A stretch of DNA of 64,000 nucleotides from Pseudovibrio ascidiaceicola (GCF_900114245.1 NZ_FOSK01000001.1:496001-560000); one strand, 5' to 3'. Positions 37,604 through 46,858 are shown, numbered from the stretch's first letter. The notes: a model not told the origin generated them from the letters alone. Program-made: numbers and translations.

Positions 37604-38215
37604 TCAGTTCTCAGAGAGCGCCAGCTTAACACCAAGCGCGCCAAACGTAGCTGCAAAACCCCGTTTGAGCCAAGCCATAACTTTTGGGCGGTTGATCACA
37701 TAATCGCGTGCCAGCGACGCCATTGCGCCATATCCAATGAAAACAACAAATGTAAGTGCCATAAAAACAAAGGCATGGAACAGCAGAGCCGACGTTGCAT
37801 TCTCACTGCCGGGAGAAACGAACTGAGGGAGGAAAGCGAGGAAAAATAGAGATAGCTTAGGGTTCAACACATTGAGCAGAATGCCGTCAAGTGCAGTGCG
37901 ATATAGAGTTCTCTCACGCTTCTCACCGTTCACTTCCAACACGCCTCCGCTGCGCAGGATGCTCCATGACATGTAAATCAGATAGACGACACCAAGATAC
38001 TTCAGAATCTGAAAGGCAAGAGCACTACTGTGAAAGATCGCCGCCACACCAACAATGCTTGCCAAAGCCGCAGGCACAATTCCAAGCGTGCAACCAAATG
38101 CAGCAGCAACACTTGGCTTAAGCCCTTTCCCAAGCCCAATAGCAATTGTGTAAAGCACACCAGTGCCAGGCAGCAGGACAACAATGAAGGATGTCAGAAG
38201 ATACTCAAGTGTCAT
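37604..38215 (-). CDS. LysE/RhtB-family amino-acid exporter
   Basis: The 203-residue protein has six hydrophobic segments. It opens with the LysE-type SFIVVLLPGTGVLYTIAIGLGKG and has the family block VYLIYMSWSILRSGG and LLNVLNPKLSLFFLAFLPQF. It is an inner-membrane efflux protein for amino acids or related metabolites; substrate unknown. ATG 38215 was chosen over an upstream in-frame start because it matches the family start. Confidence 0.87.
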   Translation of the reverse strand: MTLEYLLTSFIVVLLPGTGVLYTIAIGLGKGLKPSVAAAFGCTLGIVPAALASIVGVAAIFHSSALAFQILKYLGVVYLIYMSWSILRSGGVLEVNGEKRERTLYRTALDGILLNVLNPKLSLFFLAFLPQFVSPGSENATSALLFHAFVFMALTFVVFIGYGAMASLARDYVINRPKVMAWLKRGFAATFGALGVKLALSEN

Positions 38216-38360
38216 GGAGAAGCTCACAAATCGATGGCAGGGCAATAGAAGCCTTAGTCTATCTGATCACTCAGGCGTGTCCAATGAACTTGAAGAAAAC
38301 TAGCTAAAAGTAGGTGGGAGTGGAAAGGCGAAAGACGCCTTCCCAAATAGCATGACTGAA

Positions 38361-39914
38361 TTAGTCCAGCTCGTGGTCTTTGCCGGCAATAGCTGCTGCA
38401 AAGTCCTTGGCGGAAAATGGTTCAAGGTCGTCGACACCTTCACCAACGCCAATGAAGTGAACTGGCAGACCATACTTACGAGCAATCGCCACCAGAATTC
38501 CGCCGCGGGCTGTACCGTCCAGCTTGGTCATCACAAGACCAGTCACACCAGCAACCTTGCCGAAGATCTCCACCTGAGACAGAGCATTCTGGCCAGTGGT
38601 CGCATCAAGGGTCAGCAAAGTGGTATGCGGTGCATCAGGAACACGCTTGCGGATCACTCGAATGATCTTCTCAAGCTCATCCATCAGTTCAGCTTTGTTC
38701 TGCAAGCGGCCAGCAGTATCAATCAGCAGCACATCTGTGCCGTTGCTGAGAGCGGCATCAACGGCATCGTATGCAAGGCCAGCAGCATCAGCGCCGGTAT
38801 CGCGCGCCACAACTTCAGCGCCAGTACGTTCACCCCAAACTTTCAGCTGCTCAACAGCTGCTGCGCGGAAGGTATCGCCCGCTGCAAGCATAACCTTCTT
38901 GCCCTGCTCATGAAGTAGAGAAGAAAGCTTACCGATTGTGGTGGTTTTGCCTGTACCATTCACACCAACCATCAGTACGATGTGTGGTTTATGACCGCTA
39001 TCAAGGTCCAGCGGTTTGGCGACAGGTTCAAGGACGCTTTCAATTTCCTCGGCAAGGATACTGCGGACTTCCTCACCTGAAATTTCCTTATCATAGCGAC
39101 CGTCAGAAACACGATCAGTAATCGCAATCGCCGTATCAATACCAAGGTCTGCTTGAATCAGGATATCTTCCAGCTCTTCAAGAGTATCTGCATCCAGCTT
39201 GCGCTTAGTGAAGATTGAGCTGATGCCCTCAGATAGGGCATTGGAAGAGCGGGAGAGCCCAGCTTTAAGACGCTGGAACCAGCTCTTCTTTACTGGAACA
39301 TCTTCTCCAGTTTCCTCAGTTCCCGGAGTGTCTCCAGCTTCTTCAGCCTCTCGGCCCTCTTCGACCGCTCCAGTTTCCTCGTCTGCTCCTTGTCCTCCGC
39401 TTTCCCGAACACTTTCAGAGCTTCCTGCTTCTTCAGATCCTTGCGCTGTTCCTGATGCTTTAGAGATCTCATCTGTGAGAACGGGTTGTCCATCGGCAGT
39501 ATCCTCAGCAACGGGCGCAGCATCATCGCTGACCTTAGGGGAAAGTATATCTTGCTCAGGCTCAACGTCTGCTGAATTTTCCTCATGCAGATCGTCATTA
39601 TCCAGGTAAGCAGTCTCTTCGAGGGCTTTGGTTTCGGCCTCATCCAAATCATGAGGCTTATCAGAAGCTTTCTCTTCAGGCGAAGACTCCGACTCAGATA
39701 CGAGCTCTGGATTTTCCAGATCGAGAGTTTCATCTGCGACTGCTTCAGCTGTTTCTTCAAGGCCTTTAACAGGGTCAAGCGGAACGGACTGAACGCTTTC
39801 TAAAGACTCACGCAGCTCTGCACTATCAGGAGCTTTCTCCTCCTGCAGGCTCTGTGTTTCTTCTGAGGAACCGCCAAACAGGCGACTGAAAAAACCGCGC
39901 TTCTTTTCGCTCAT
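38361..39914 (-). CDS. ftsY: Signal recognition particle receptor FtsY
   Basis: The 517-residue protein has a very acidic Glu/Ser/Asp-rich region (residues 15-210), then the NG domain: SRSSNALSEGISSIF, G1 GVNGTGKTTTIGKL, DTAGRL, TKLDGTARGG and GVGEGVDDLEPF. It docks ribosome-SRP complexes at the membrane for cotranslational insertion. The acidic A-domain is longer than in many bacteria and is a typical variable part of FtsY. It is downstream of mtaB and dapF on the same strand. Confidence 0.96.
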   Translation of the reverse strand: MSEKKRGFFSRLFGGSSEETQSLQEEKAPDSAELRESLESVQSVPLDPVKGLEETAEAVADETLDLENPELVSESESSPEEKASDKPHDLDEAETKALEETAYLDNDDLHEENSADVEPEQDILSPKVSDDAAPVAEDTADGQPVLTDEISKASGTAQGSEEAGSSESVRESGGQGADEETGAVEEGREAEEAGDTPGTEETGEDVPVKKSWFQRLKAGLSRSSNALSEGISSIFTKRKLDADTLEELEDILIQADLGIDTAIAITDRVSDGRYDKEISGEEVRSILAEEIESVLEPVAKPLDLDSGHKPHIVLMVGVNGTGKTTTIGKLSSLLHEQGKKVMLAAGDTFRAAAVEQLKVWGERTGAEVVARDTGADAAGLAYDAVDAALSNGTDVLLIDTAGRLQNKAELMDELEKIIRVIRKRVPDAPHTTLLTLDATTGQNALSQVEIFGKVAGVTGLVMTKLDGTARGGILVAIARKYGLPVHFIGVGEGVDDLEPFSAKDFAAAIAGKDHELD

Positions 39915-39944
39915 GCTGGAAAGATACCTTTGAAATGTAAAAGC

Positions 39945-41213
39945 TTAAGCTGCTTTGCCAAGTGGCTCTGCAATTAGATGTCTTTCGGTATGCCCTGTAA
40001 TGCGTGCGGAGACAAGGCTTCCGGCAATATCCGCATCCAGTTCAACCTGAGTAAATTGCTCGGTGCGACCAAGTCCCTCACGCTCAATCAGGATCTCGCG
40101 CTTTTTGCCCACTTCAGCCCGAAGGTGAGCAAGCAAAGCTTCCTGCCCTTTTTCGCGAAGGCGCGCAGCGCGCTCTTTAATAATCTTGCGATCAAGCTGT
40201 GGCATACGGGCCGCTGGAGTGCCAGGGCGTGGAGAGAATGGGAACACATGCAGATGTGTCAGCCCACACTCATCAACGATGCGCAGAGTGTTCTCAAACA
40301 TCTCATCAGTCTCGGTCGGGAAACCGGCAATAATGTCAGCGCCGAAAACAACATCCGGGCGCATCTTGCGTACGTCTTCGCAGAACTGGATCGTATCTTC
40401 ACGAGAATGACGACGCTTCATGCGCTTGAGGATCATGTTGTCGCCGGCTTGCAAGGAAAGGTGCAGATGCGACATCAGACGATGATCATGCGCAATCACT
40501 TCCATCAACTCATCATCAGCTTCAATGCTGTCGATGGAGGACAGACGCAGGCGCTTGAGATCAGGCACCATCTTCAAAATCTTGGAACAGAGCGTGCCAA
40601 GCTTCGGCGTTCCCGGCAAATCAGCACCGTAGGAGGTAATATCAACGCCAGTCAGAACAATCTCGCCATAGCCGTTGTCGACAAGGCGTTTAATCTGGTC
40701 AATCACCACGCCCATCGGCACAGAACGTGAGTTACCGCGGCCATAAGGGATGATGCAGAAGGTGCAGCGATGGTCACACCCGTTTTGGACCTGCACGAAC
40801 GCACGGGAGCGTCCCTCCAGTCCATCGATCAGGTGACCAGCGGTCTCGCGCACGCTCATAATGTCGTTGACGCGCACCTTCTCGGTTTCTTCAATGCCAA
40901 ACTGAGCGACACGGCCATAAGAGGCGCGCTCCAGCTTTTCGGAGTTACCAAGAACCAGATCCACTTCACCCATCTCGGCGAAGGTTTCAGATTCCGTCTG
41001 GGCCGCACAACCGGTCACAATAATACGTGCATCCGGATTTTCGCGACGGGTTTTGCGAATGGTCTGTCGTGCTTGGCGGACAGCTTCGTTGGTCACGGCA
41101 CATGTGTTGATAAGCACGGCATCCTTAAGGCCCGCGGCCTCAGCTTCGCGCTTCATCACTTCCGACTCATAAGCGTTCAGTCGGCAGCCAAATGTCACAA
41201 CATCAATGCTCAC
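39945..41213 (-). CDS. mtaB: tRNA t6A37 methylthiotransferase MtaB
   Basis: The 422-residue radical-SAM methylthiotransferase starts VVTFGCRLNAYESEVMK. It has the N-terminal Cys of INTCAVT, VTGCAAQ, the SAM cluster motif CDHRCTFCIIPYGRG and a C-terminal TRAM domain. It converts t6A to ms2t6A at position 37 of ANN-decoding tRNAs. GCRLNAYESE marks it as MtaB and not MiaB (which is at the left edge). It starts with GTG overlapping the dapF stop (GTGA), so it is coupled to dapF. Confidence 0.93.
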   Translation of the reverse strand: MSIDVVTFGCRLNAYESEVMKREAEAAGLKDAVLINTCAVTNEAVRQARQTIRKTRRENPDARIIVTGCAAQTESETFAEMGEVDLVLGNSEKLERASYGRVAQFGIEETEKVRVNDIMSVRETAGHLIDGLEGRSRAFVQVQNGCDHRCTFCIIPYGRGNSRSVPMGVVIDQIKRLVDNGYGEIVLTGVDITSYGADLPGTPKLGTLCSKILKMVPDLKRLRLSSIDSIEADDELMEVIAHDHRLMSHLHLSLQAGDNMILKRMKRRHSREDTIQFCEDVRKMRPDVVFGADIIAGFPTETDEMFENTLRIVDECGLTHLHVFPFSPRPGTPAARMPQLDRKIIKERAARLREKGQEALLAHLRAEVGKKREILIEREGLGRTEQFTQVELDADIAGSLVSARITGHTERHLIAEPLGKAA

Positions 41214-42115
41214 TGCGTAGGCTCCATTGCCGCGTCCCCCGAAGCGGTCTTTGTGTAGGTGAGGGTGTCGAGATTGAGCTCGCCCTCGAATTCAATTGCG
41301 GTTTCACCGGTCATCATGATGTGGTCGTTGTCCTCACGCCACTCAATCCCCAGCGGTCCTCCCGGCAGATGGACGGTGCACTTGCGTGCGGTCCGGCCTG
41401 TCCGTGCTGCTGCAACACCTGTTGCGCAGGCTGCGGTGCCACAGGCTCGCGTCAAGCCAACACCACGTTCCCAGACCTTCAGGCGGATTTCGTTTTCGCC
41501 AATGACCTGAGCAAGAGAGATATTCGCCTTTTCAGGGAACATCGGATGACACTCAAGCAAAGGTCCAAATCGCTCAAGGTCGTGGGCTTCAATATCATCC
41601 ACCCAGAAAATCGCATGCGGATTACCAACATTCACAACGCTTGGCGAGTGCAAAACCGGAGCATCAATCGGCCCGATCTGTAGCTCAATTGCGCGCGTAT
41701 CGGCAAACTCTTCGGCCAGTGGAATCTGATCCCACTCAAGGCGAGGTGTACCCATATCAACGCTCACCAGCGTTTCAGTGTCAGATGCGTGTGCAATCAG
41801 CAAACCAGCGTTGGTCTGAATAGGAACGCTTGGAGTGCCTGCCTCACCCATTAGCAGACGGCCAATGCAACGTGTTGCGTTACCGCAAGCATCTACTTCG
41901 CTACCATCGCGATTATGAATGCGCATAAAGGCATAAGCATCGGAACTTGCAGGCTCGACCGTTATCATCTGATCAAAACCAATACCCTTTTCGCGGTCTC
42001 CGATAGCCGAGATTTGCTCCGGAGTTAAGACAACCTTCTTTGCGCGGCCATCAAACACCACGAAGTCATTGCCTAAACCGTTCATTTTCAAAAAGGGAAC
42101 CAGCGTATCCGCCAT
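41210..42115 (-). CDS. dapF: Diaminopimelate epimerase
   Basis: The 301-residue protein begins FLKMNGLGNDFVVFDGR and has both catalytic cysteines in repeat context, DACGNATRC and TRACGTAACA, plus GNPHAIFWVDD. It interconverts LL- and meso-diaminopimelate for lysine and peptidoglycan. ATG 42115 was chosen over ATG 18 bases upstream because GGAAG lies just ahead of it. The order dapF-mtaB-ftsY is conserved in Hyphomicrobiales. Confidence 0.95.
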   Translation of the reverse strand: MADTLVPFLKMNGLGNDFVVFDGRAKKVVLTPEQISAIGDREKGIGFDQMITVEPASSDAYAFMRIHNRDGSEVDACGNATRCIGRLLMGEAGTPSVPIQTNAGLLIAHASDTETLVSVDMGTPRLEWDQIPLAEEFADTRAIELQIGPIDAPVLHSPSVVNVGNPHAIFWVDDIEAHDLERFGPLLECHPMFPEKANISLAQVIGENEIRLKVWERGVGLTRACGTAACATGVAAARTGRTARKCTVHLPGGPLGIEWREDNDHIMMTGETAIEFEGELNLDTLTYTKTASGDAAMEPTQ

Positions 42116-42267
42116 GAGCTTGCTTCCATTCATGCGTAATCCGTCAAGAAGGCACTATATGGAGTAAATTACTTTAGATTACTAGGGAAAATGCAGGCAA
42201 AAGCCTCACCTGAGACGATTGTGAGGCCAGCTTTAAAGCCTCCCTAATCGAATTCTCTGGTTTTGCA

Positions 42268-42840
42268 CTAATCCGCACAGACTTCCATTATATCCCCAGG
42301 TGCCATTTCCTTCAGAATTTCACGCATCACTTCGGGGTAAACCGCAACACATCCCTCTGTTGGTAGAAAGCCTTCTCGCGCCACATGGAAGAAGATCGCG
42401 CTGCCTTCTCCTTTAACCGCCGGATACATGTTGCAATCCAGCACAACGACGATGTCATAGAGCCGGTCATCCCGCCACATTTTCTCATGGCTGGGCTCAA
42501 ACGGCAGATCTACTGGCCGGTTATAGAGAGCATCCTGCGGAGAATCACACCATCCATCGCTCTGGGACAGTGGTGAAACTGGCAAATACGTGACTGGACA
42601 GGAGCTGCGATCCGAGCGGTAATACACATTCAGCAGTTCAAATTGCCCAATCGGTGTCGCACCGTCGCCTTCGTGCTTTGTGTGCGTCAAACCGGACCGC
42701 CCAAGTGCACACGCAAATGTTACTGCACCCAGTGTTAGCGTTCCTGAGTGAGGCTCATCACCTGTATGCCGCACAAATAGGGTCTTTTGGGTCTTTTTAA
42801 GTAGCTTTGCGGGGGGAGTGGGTACTGCGAGAGGAAGCAT
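42268..42840 (-). CDS. L,D-transpeptidase (YkuD-type) family protein
   Basis: The 190-residue protein has the YkuD-like region HEGDGATPIGQFEL, then the active-site segment AIFFHVAREGFLPTEGCVAV with His and the nucleophile Cys, close to the YkuD motif but with TEGC in place of SHGC. The family cross-links peptidoglycan or attaches lipoproteins. No signal peptide or membrane anchor is visible at the annotated start, and upstream sequence gives none in frame, so it could act after another route of export or in the cytoplasm. Confidence 0.8.
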   Translation of the reverse strand: MLPLAVPTPPAKLLKKTQKTLFVRHTGDEPHSGTLTLGAVTFACALGRSGLTHTKHEGDGATPIGQFELLNVYYRSDRSSCPVTYLPVSPLSQSDGWCDSPQDALYNRPVDLPFEPSHEKMWRDDRLYDIVVVLDCNMYPAVKGEGSAIFFHVAREGFLPTEGCVAVYPEVMREILKEMAPGDIMEVCAD

Positions 42841-43039
42841 CTATGAACCTGTTGTCCTGCGGAAAACACCGGGAGAAACACTCCCAAATAAAGCGGGGGT
42901 CACTTACGCGTGAAGTAGATTTTACGAAAAACTTTGAGATTTACCACGTTTTTGCTCGCCTTTTTTTCGGCAACCCTTCATGTATTTATGTGAGATAAGT
43001 TTTAGGGCTAGCACCAAAGATTGGTGATTGGGTGAGAAT

Positions 43040-43723
43040 ATGACTGCACGTAAAATTCTGCTTGTAGATGACGATAACGATCTGCGCGAAGCGCTCGTTG
43101 AGCAGCTGTCGCTTTATGATGAATTTGAAACCACTCAAGCTGACAGTGCTGCGGCTGGCATCAAAAAAGCAAAAGAAGATCACTTCGACCTGGTTCTGAT
43201 GGACGTTGGTCTGCCGGACATTGATGGCCGTGAAGCTGTGAAGCTGCTGCGTAAAGCAGGTTTCGGTGCTCCAGTCATCATGCTCACCGGTCACGATACA
43301 GACAGTGACACGATCCTCGGTTTGGAAGCTGGCGCAAATGACTACGTCACCAAGCCGTTCAAGTTTGCTGTTCTGCTTGCTCGTATTCGTGCGCATCTGC
43401 GTCAGCATGAGCAGAGCGAAGATGCTGTGTTCACCATTGGCCGTTATTCCTTCCAGCCTGCTGCAAAGTCCATGCAGGACGACAATGGCGGGAAGGTTCG
43501 TCTGACCGAAAAAGAAACTTCTATCCTGAAGTTCCTCTACCGTGCAGGTGAAAAGCCAGTGACACGCGATGTGCTGCTGCATGAGGTTTGGGGCTATAAC
43601 TCCGGCGTCACCACACACACGCTGGAAACCCATATTTACCGTCTGCGTCAGAAAATTGAGCGTGATCCGTCCAATGCGGAGCTGCTCGTGACAGAAGCTG
43701 GTGGATATAAGCTTGTGCCTTGA
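43040..43723 (+). CDS. OmpR-family response regulator
   Basis: The 227-residue protein has a receiver domain with Asp10-Asp11-Asp12, phospho-acceptor Asp55 (LVLMDVGLPD), Thr83 and Lys105, and a winged-helix DNA-binding domain (TEKETSILKFLYRAGEKPVTRDVLLHEVWGYNSG, THTLETHIYRLRQKIE in pieces). It is a transcription factor of a two-component system; no kinase gene is adjacent in the window. ATG 43040 has GGTGAG upstream. Alphaproteobacteria have several such orphan regulators and I cannot name this one. Confidence 0.9.
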   Translation: MTARKILLVDDDNDLREALVEQLSLYDEFETTQADSAAAGIKKAKEDHFDLVLMDVGLPDIDGREAVKLLRKAGFGAPVIMLTGHDTDSDTILGLEAGANDYVTKPFKFAVLLARIRAHLRQHEQSEDAVFTIGRYSFQPAAKSMQDDNGGKVRLTEKETSILKFLYRAGEKPVTRDVLLHEVWGYNSGVTTHTLETHIYRLRQKIERDPSNAELLVTEAGGYKLVP

Positions 43724-43748
43724 GGCATAAGCAGCTAATCCAAGAACT

Positions 43749-44255
43749 ATGAGTCTAGCCCGCGACATCGAAATCTTAAGACGTGTTCCTCTCCTCTCGC
43801 AATTTTCAGAGGACCAGTTACGCCTGCTCGCATTCAGTGCGGAAACCATGCAGGTGTCTAAAGGTGGAACAATTTTTAATGAGGGTGAGCGGGCAGATGG
43901 TGGCATCGTGCTGACAATCGGCAAGGTGCAGCTGGAAACCGGCATGGGACGCGACGCGCGTCCCAGAGGCACCTACGGCCCCGGTACTCTGTTCGGCGAA
44001 AACGCGCTGATGGCTGAGGGCAAACGTCCGGCCCGCGCTGTCGCACTTGAAAATTGCGAATTGATCCGTGTCCGCCGCGCACTCTTCTCCCGCATGCTGC
44101 AGGAATTTCCGGAAACCGCGCAAAAGCTTTACGTCGATAAGGCAAACCAGTTTACAACAGCCGCTGCCGCCTTGGCACGCGTTGGTCGCAAGTTGGACGA
44201 AGTGGACGCTCTCAACGAACGCCATAAAAAAGAAGTTGCTGCTAAGCGTAATTAA
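43749..44255 (+). CDS. Cyclic-nucleotide-binding domain protein (no DNA-binding domain)
   Basis: The 168-residue protein has the Crp-like beta-roll (residues 10-125): FNEGERADGGIVLTIGKVQLE and the phosphate cassette-like FGENALMAEGKRPARAVALENCELIRV. The last 40 residues form a short helical tail with no helix-turn-helix. The start is 26 bases after the response regulator stop, so coexpression is likely. It may bind cAMP or another nucleotide and act through a partner. Confidence 0.85.
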   Translation: MSLARDIEILRRVPLLSQFSEDQLRLLAFSAETMQVSKGGTIFNEGERADGGIVLTIGKVQLETGMGRDARPRGTYGPGTLFGENALMAEGKRPARAVALENCELIRVRRALFSRMLQEFPETAQKLYVDKANQFTTAAAALARVGRKLDEVDALNERHKKEVAAKRN

Positions 44256-44267
44256 GTTAGTGGCTCT

Positions 44268-44738
44268 TTAAAGCGGCTTTTGCACGCGGCTCTCTTTAAA
44301 ATCATAGATAATCGAGCTCTCAATCTTGGTGATGTAGGCCCGCTTTGTGAACTTTTCAAAGGCGAGGCTTTTCAGGTGCTCGATATCGCGGACACGCAGA
44401 TGGGCGACGATATCGTATGCCCCACTGATGAGCGTGACGGATTTTACTTCTGGTAGCCCAACGACCTCCTGCATGAATTCCTCAACCAGAAGCGCCTCGT
44501 GTCTGTCCAGCTGAATGAAGAACATTGCCTCAAAGCCCACTCCATAGGCTTTAGGGTCCACAACCGCATGGCTACTCTGTAAAATACCACAGTCTTTCAA
44601 GCGCTTAATACGCTCATGGCAAGCCGATGGGCTTAGGTTAACCTCTGCCGCCACCTGCTTGTTGGGCAGCAGTGCATTATTCTGCAAAATTTCCAATATA
44701 GCGAAGTCTGTTCGGTCGAGGTTGTGAGATGAGGTCAT
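44268..44738 (-). CDS. Lrp/AsnC-family transcriptional regulator
   Basis: The 156-residue protein has an N-terminal HTH (LDRTDFAILEILQNNALLPNKQVA, LSPSACHERIKRL) and a C-terminal RAM domain (VKSVTLISGAYDIVAHLRV). Such proteins respond to amino acids. It is divergent from a LysE-type exporter, and the classic LysG/LysE logic suggests it controls that exporter; this is inference. Confidence 0.92.
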   Translation of the reverse strand: MTSSHNLDRTDFAILEILQNNALLPNKQVAAEVNLSPSACHERIKRLKDCGILQSSHAVVDPKAYGVGFEAMFFIQLDRHEALLVEEFMQEVVGLPEVKSVTLISGAYDIVAHLRVRDIEHLKSLAFEKFTKRAYITKIESSIIYDFKESRVQKPL

Positions 44739-44740
44739 TC

Positions 44741-44789
44741 TTCGGAATCAATTCGATATTCGGAGGGTGTGCGCCGCAGTATATTCGGA
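44741..44789. promoter_or_regulatory. Three TTCGGA copies in the Lrp/LysE divergent promoter
   Basis: TTCGGA occurs at 44741-44746, 44759-44764 and 44784-44789, the last two within TATTCGGAG. The first lies in ATTCTTCGGAAT, nearly palindromic. They may be the operator for the Lrp-type regulator. Confidence 0.4.
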
Positions 44790-44829
44790 GAAAATTTGGA
44801 ATAAAACCTCTCATAAGAAAATACTCTCA

Positions 44830-45453
44830 ATGGCAGCAAATACCCTTCTCTTTTTGATCACCATCCTAAGTCTGATTATCGTGCCCGGTCCGGATATGCT
44901 GTACGTCACCAGCAGGGCACTTGCGAGCGGAAAACCCGCTGCCCTCAAAGCATCTCTCGGCATTTCAGCTGGTTATCTCGTGTTCACCGTTTTGGTTGCT
45001 GCGGGTTTTCAGTCCCTCTTTCTGGCAGAACCGAGACTGTTTCAGGCAATCCGCTGGGTGGGACTGGCCTATCTTATGTACTTGGCTTATCGCCTCTTCT
45101 TCGCAAGCGGCATGTGGACTTCAGAAGACGAACAACAAGCACCTGCAGACACCAATGATCTGAAGTTCGGCTTCCTCACCAGTTTGCTGAACCCAAAGGG
45201 AATGCTCTTCTATTTCTCCCTGCTGCCGCAGTTCTACGTGCCGGAAGTAATGCCTTTCTGGCTCTATGCGCTGGTTTTCGGCATGGTGGCGAGCTTGCTT
45301 TGTCTGATTGTCTACTACGGCGTTGGCAGCCTCGTCTCTGGTCCCGCACGCGTGTGGCTTGCAAACAGCAATAACGGCAAACGTGTCTCCATGCTGGCCA
45401 GCCTTTGCGTCTTTGCGGTCGGCATCTCTATGGTTGTTGCTGATATAGCGTAA
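44830..45453 (+). CDS. LysE-family amino-acid exporter
   Basis: The 207-residue protein has six hydrophobic segments. It begins LLFLITILSLIIVPGPDMLYVTSRALASGKPA and has LLNPKGMLFYFSLLPQF. It exports an amino acid or related metabolite across the inner membrane. ATG 44830 was chosen because the upstream in-frame extension would fall in the regulatory region. It is divergent from the Lrp-type regulator, which may sense its substrate. Confidence 0.9.
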   Translation: MAANTLLFLITILSLIIVPGPDMLYVTSRALASGKPAALKASLGISAGYLVFTVLVAAGFQSLFLAEPRLFQAIRWVGLAYLMYLAYRLFFASGMWTSEDEQQAPADTNDLKFGFLTSLLNPKGMLFYFSLLPQFYVPEVMPFWLYALVFGMVASLLCLIVYYGVGSLVSGPARVWLANSNNGKRVSMLASLCVFAVGISMVVADIA

Positions 45454-45595
45454 ACGTATCCGCACGATCTTTTGAATAGTGCATTGCCAATTAATCCGTC
45501 TGCTTGTGATATGACTGCGTGCCGCCCTCATGCAGTCATAGTTTGCCTCTTTGACTGAGTTATCCAACGTCTCACTCAAAGAGGAAGTTGCTCCC

Positions 45596-46273
45596 ATGCC
45601 AAACACAGTCAGTAAAGTATTTGCAGGAGCCGTTGTGGCGACACTGCTCACTCTGGGCGGGCTAAACTCTTCTGCGCTCGCTCAAAATTATACAGAGCAA
45701 GATGTATTTGCTGCAGTAGAGGCGAATGACATGAAGGCATTAGACCAAATTGCAAAAGGCGGAGCGTCGCTGGATGCCCGTGACAGTTCTGGTGATACAG
45801 CGGTTATCATTGCAGCCAGACGCGGAGATCTTGAGCTATTCGAGCACCTGGTCAATCTCGGCGCTAACATCAATCTGATGGATGCCAAAAAACGTGATGT
45901 GCTGAACATAGCGATCTCCACGAACAACCCTGAACTGGCACGATTGGCTCTGGACTTAGGGATCGACCCTTCCATGGTCACATCTGTCTATGAAGGCTCT
46001 GCACTCATCTACGGCAGCCATCAGGGAGCTGTCGAGATTGTTTCCATGTTGATTGATGCTGGTGCACCGCTTGACCATGTCAACAATCTGGGCTGGACCG
46101 CCCTTCTTGAGGCAACCATTCTTGGAGATGGCAGCGAACCTTATCAGATAATCGTCAAGAAACTCGTTGATGCCGGAGCTGACAAAACCATCGCCGACCG
46201 CAACGGCGCCCTCCCAATCAGCCACGCCCGCAACAAAGGCCACACAGCAATTGTGCAGCTCTTGGAAGACTAA
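45596..46273 (+). CDS. Exported ankyrin-repeat protein
   Basis: The 225-residue protein has a Sec signal peptide (residues 1-29, cleavage near ALA-QNYT) followed by about five ankyrin repeats (DARDSSGDTAVIIAARRGDLELFEHLVNLGANINLMD in pieces, to the end). It is probably periplasmic; ankyrins bind protein partners. ATG 45596 was chosen since AGAGGAAG precedes it; the frame is open 15 codons earlier. It has no evident catalytic domain. Confidence 0.85.
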   Translation: MPNTVSKVFAGAVVATLLTLGGLNSSALAQNYTEQDVFAAVEANDMKALDQIAKGGASLDARDSSGDTAVIIAARRGDLELFEHLVNLGANINLMDAKKRDVLNIAISTNNPELARLALDLGIDPSMVTSVYEGSALIYGSHQGAVEIVSMLIDAGAPLDHVNNLGWTALLEATILGDGSEPYQIIVKKLVDAGADKTIADRNGALPISHARNKGHTAIVQLLED

Positions 46274-46321
46274 GGTTGCTTAAGGGGATGGAAGTTGGTG
46301 AGAAAGCAAAGCGCTTTAGCC

Positions 46322-46858
46322 TCAAGCCTCTTTAAGTAGCTTTTCCCAGTTAGACCAAGCTTTGGAGGTTGGTTCCTCACTAATCAACCGCAAGATCAGC
46401 CCTTCAAATCGCTTCCGGCTAGAGGGCTCAAGACCTGAAAGAGGGGATCGGGTGAGCTCTTTGCCTGTTCGTGTTTGAAAGAATTCCAGAAAATCTTCAT
46501 TAGCTTCAATGCGCTGGGCGAGCTCGGCCAATGTAATACCGGTTGCCTTTTCTATCGCGAGTCTAAAGTCCTTGATTGCTTCTTGGGAGCGATCAAGGTG
46601 ACTAAGTGCAATGCCACGTTCTAAGTACAACATCGCAAGCTTCTTTTCTTCAGATGCGATGAGGGTGTTTAAGAAACCTGTTGTGATGGAAATGCTGCAA
46701 GCGCGAGCCTTTCTTTCTGCATCAATTTCAGGCCTCTGACAGGTTCCAGCAAAAATGCTGGAAGTGAAACCTAAAATCAAGATTGGAAGGAATAGAGCTA
46801 CGAAACACCAGTTAAATGCTGCTTTGAATGAGAAACTTTTGTCAGCGCCTTGCTTCAT
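46322..46858 (-). CDS. Exported protein with TPR-like helices, unknown
   Basis: The 178-residue protein has an N-terminal hydrophobic segment (about 13-37) that may be an uncleaved anchor or signal peptide, then a helical segment with a single TPR-like motif (LAMLYLERGIALSHLDRSQ-type, EAIKDFRLAIE). I recognise no family. It converges with the exported ankyrin gene and lies beside leuD on the same strand. Confidence 0.65.
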   Translation of the reverse strand: MKQGADKSFSFKAAFNWCFVALFLPILILGFTSSIFAGTCQRPEIDAERKARACSISITTGFLNTLIASEEKKLAMLYLERGIALSHLDRSQEAIKDFRLAIEKATGITLAELAQRIEANEDFLEFFQTRTGKELTRSPLSGLEPSSRKRFEGLILRLISEEPTSKAWSNWEKLLKEA

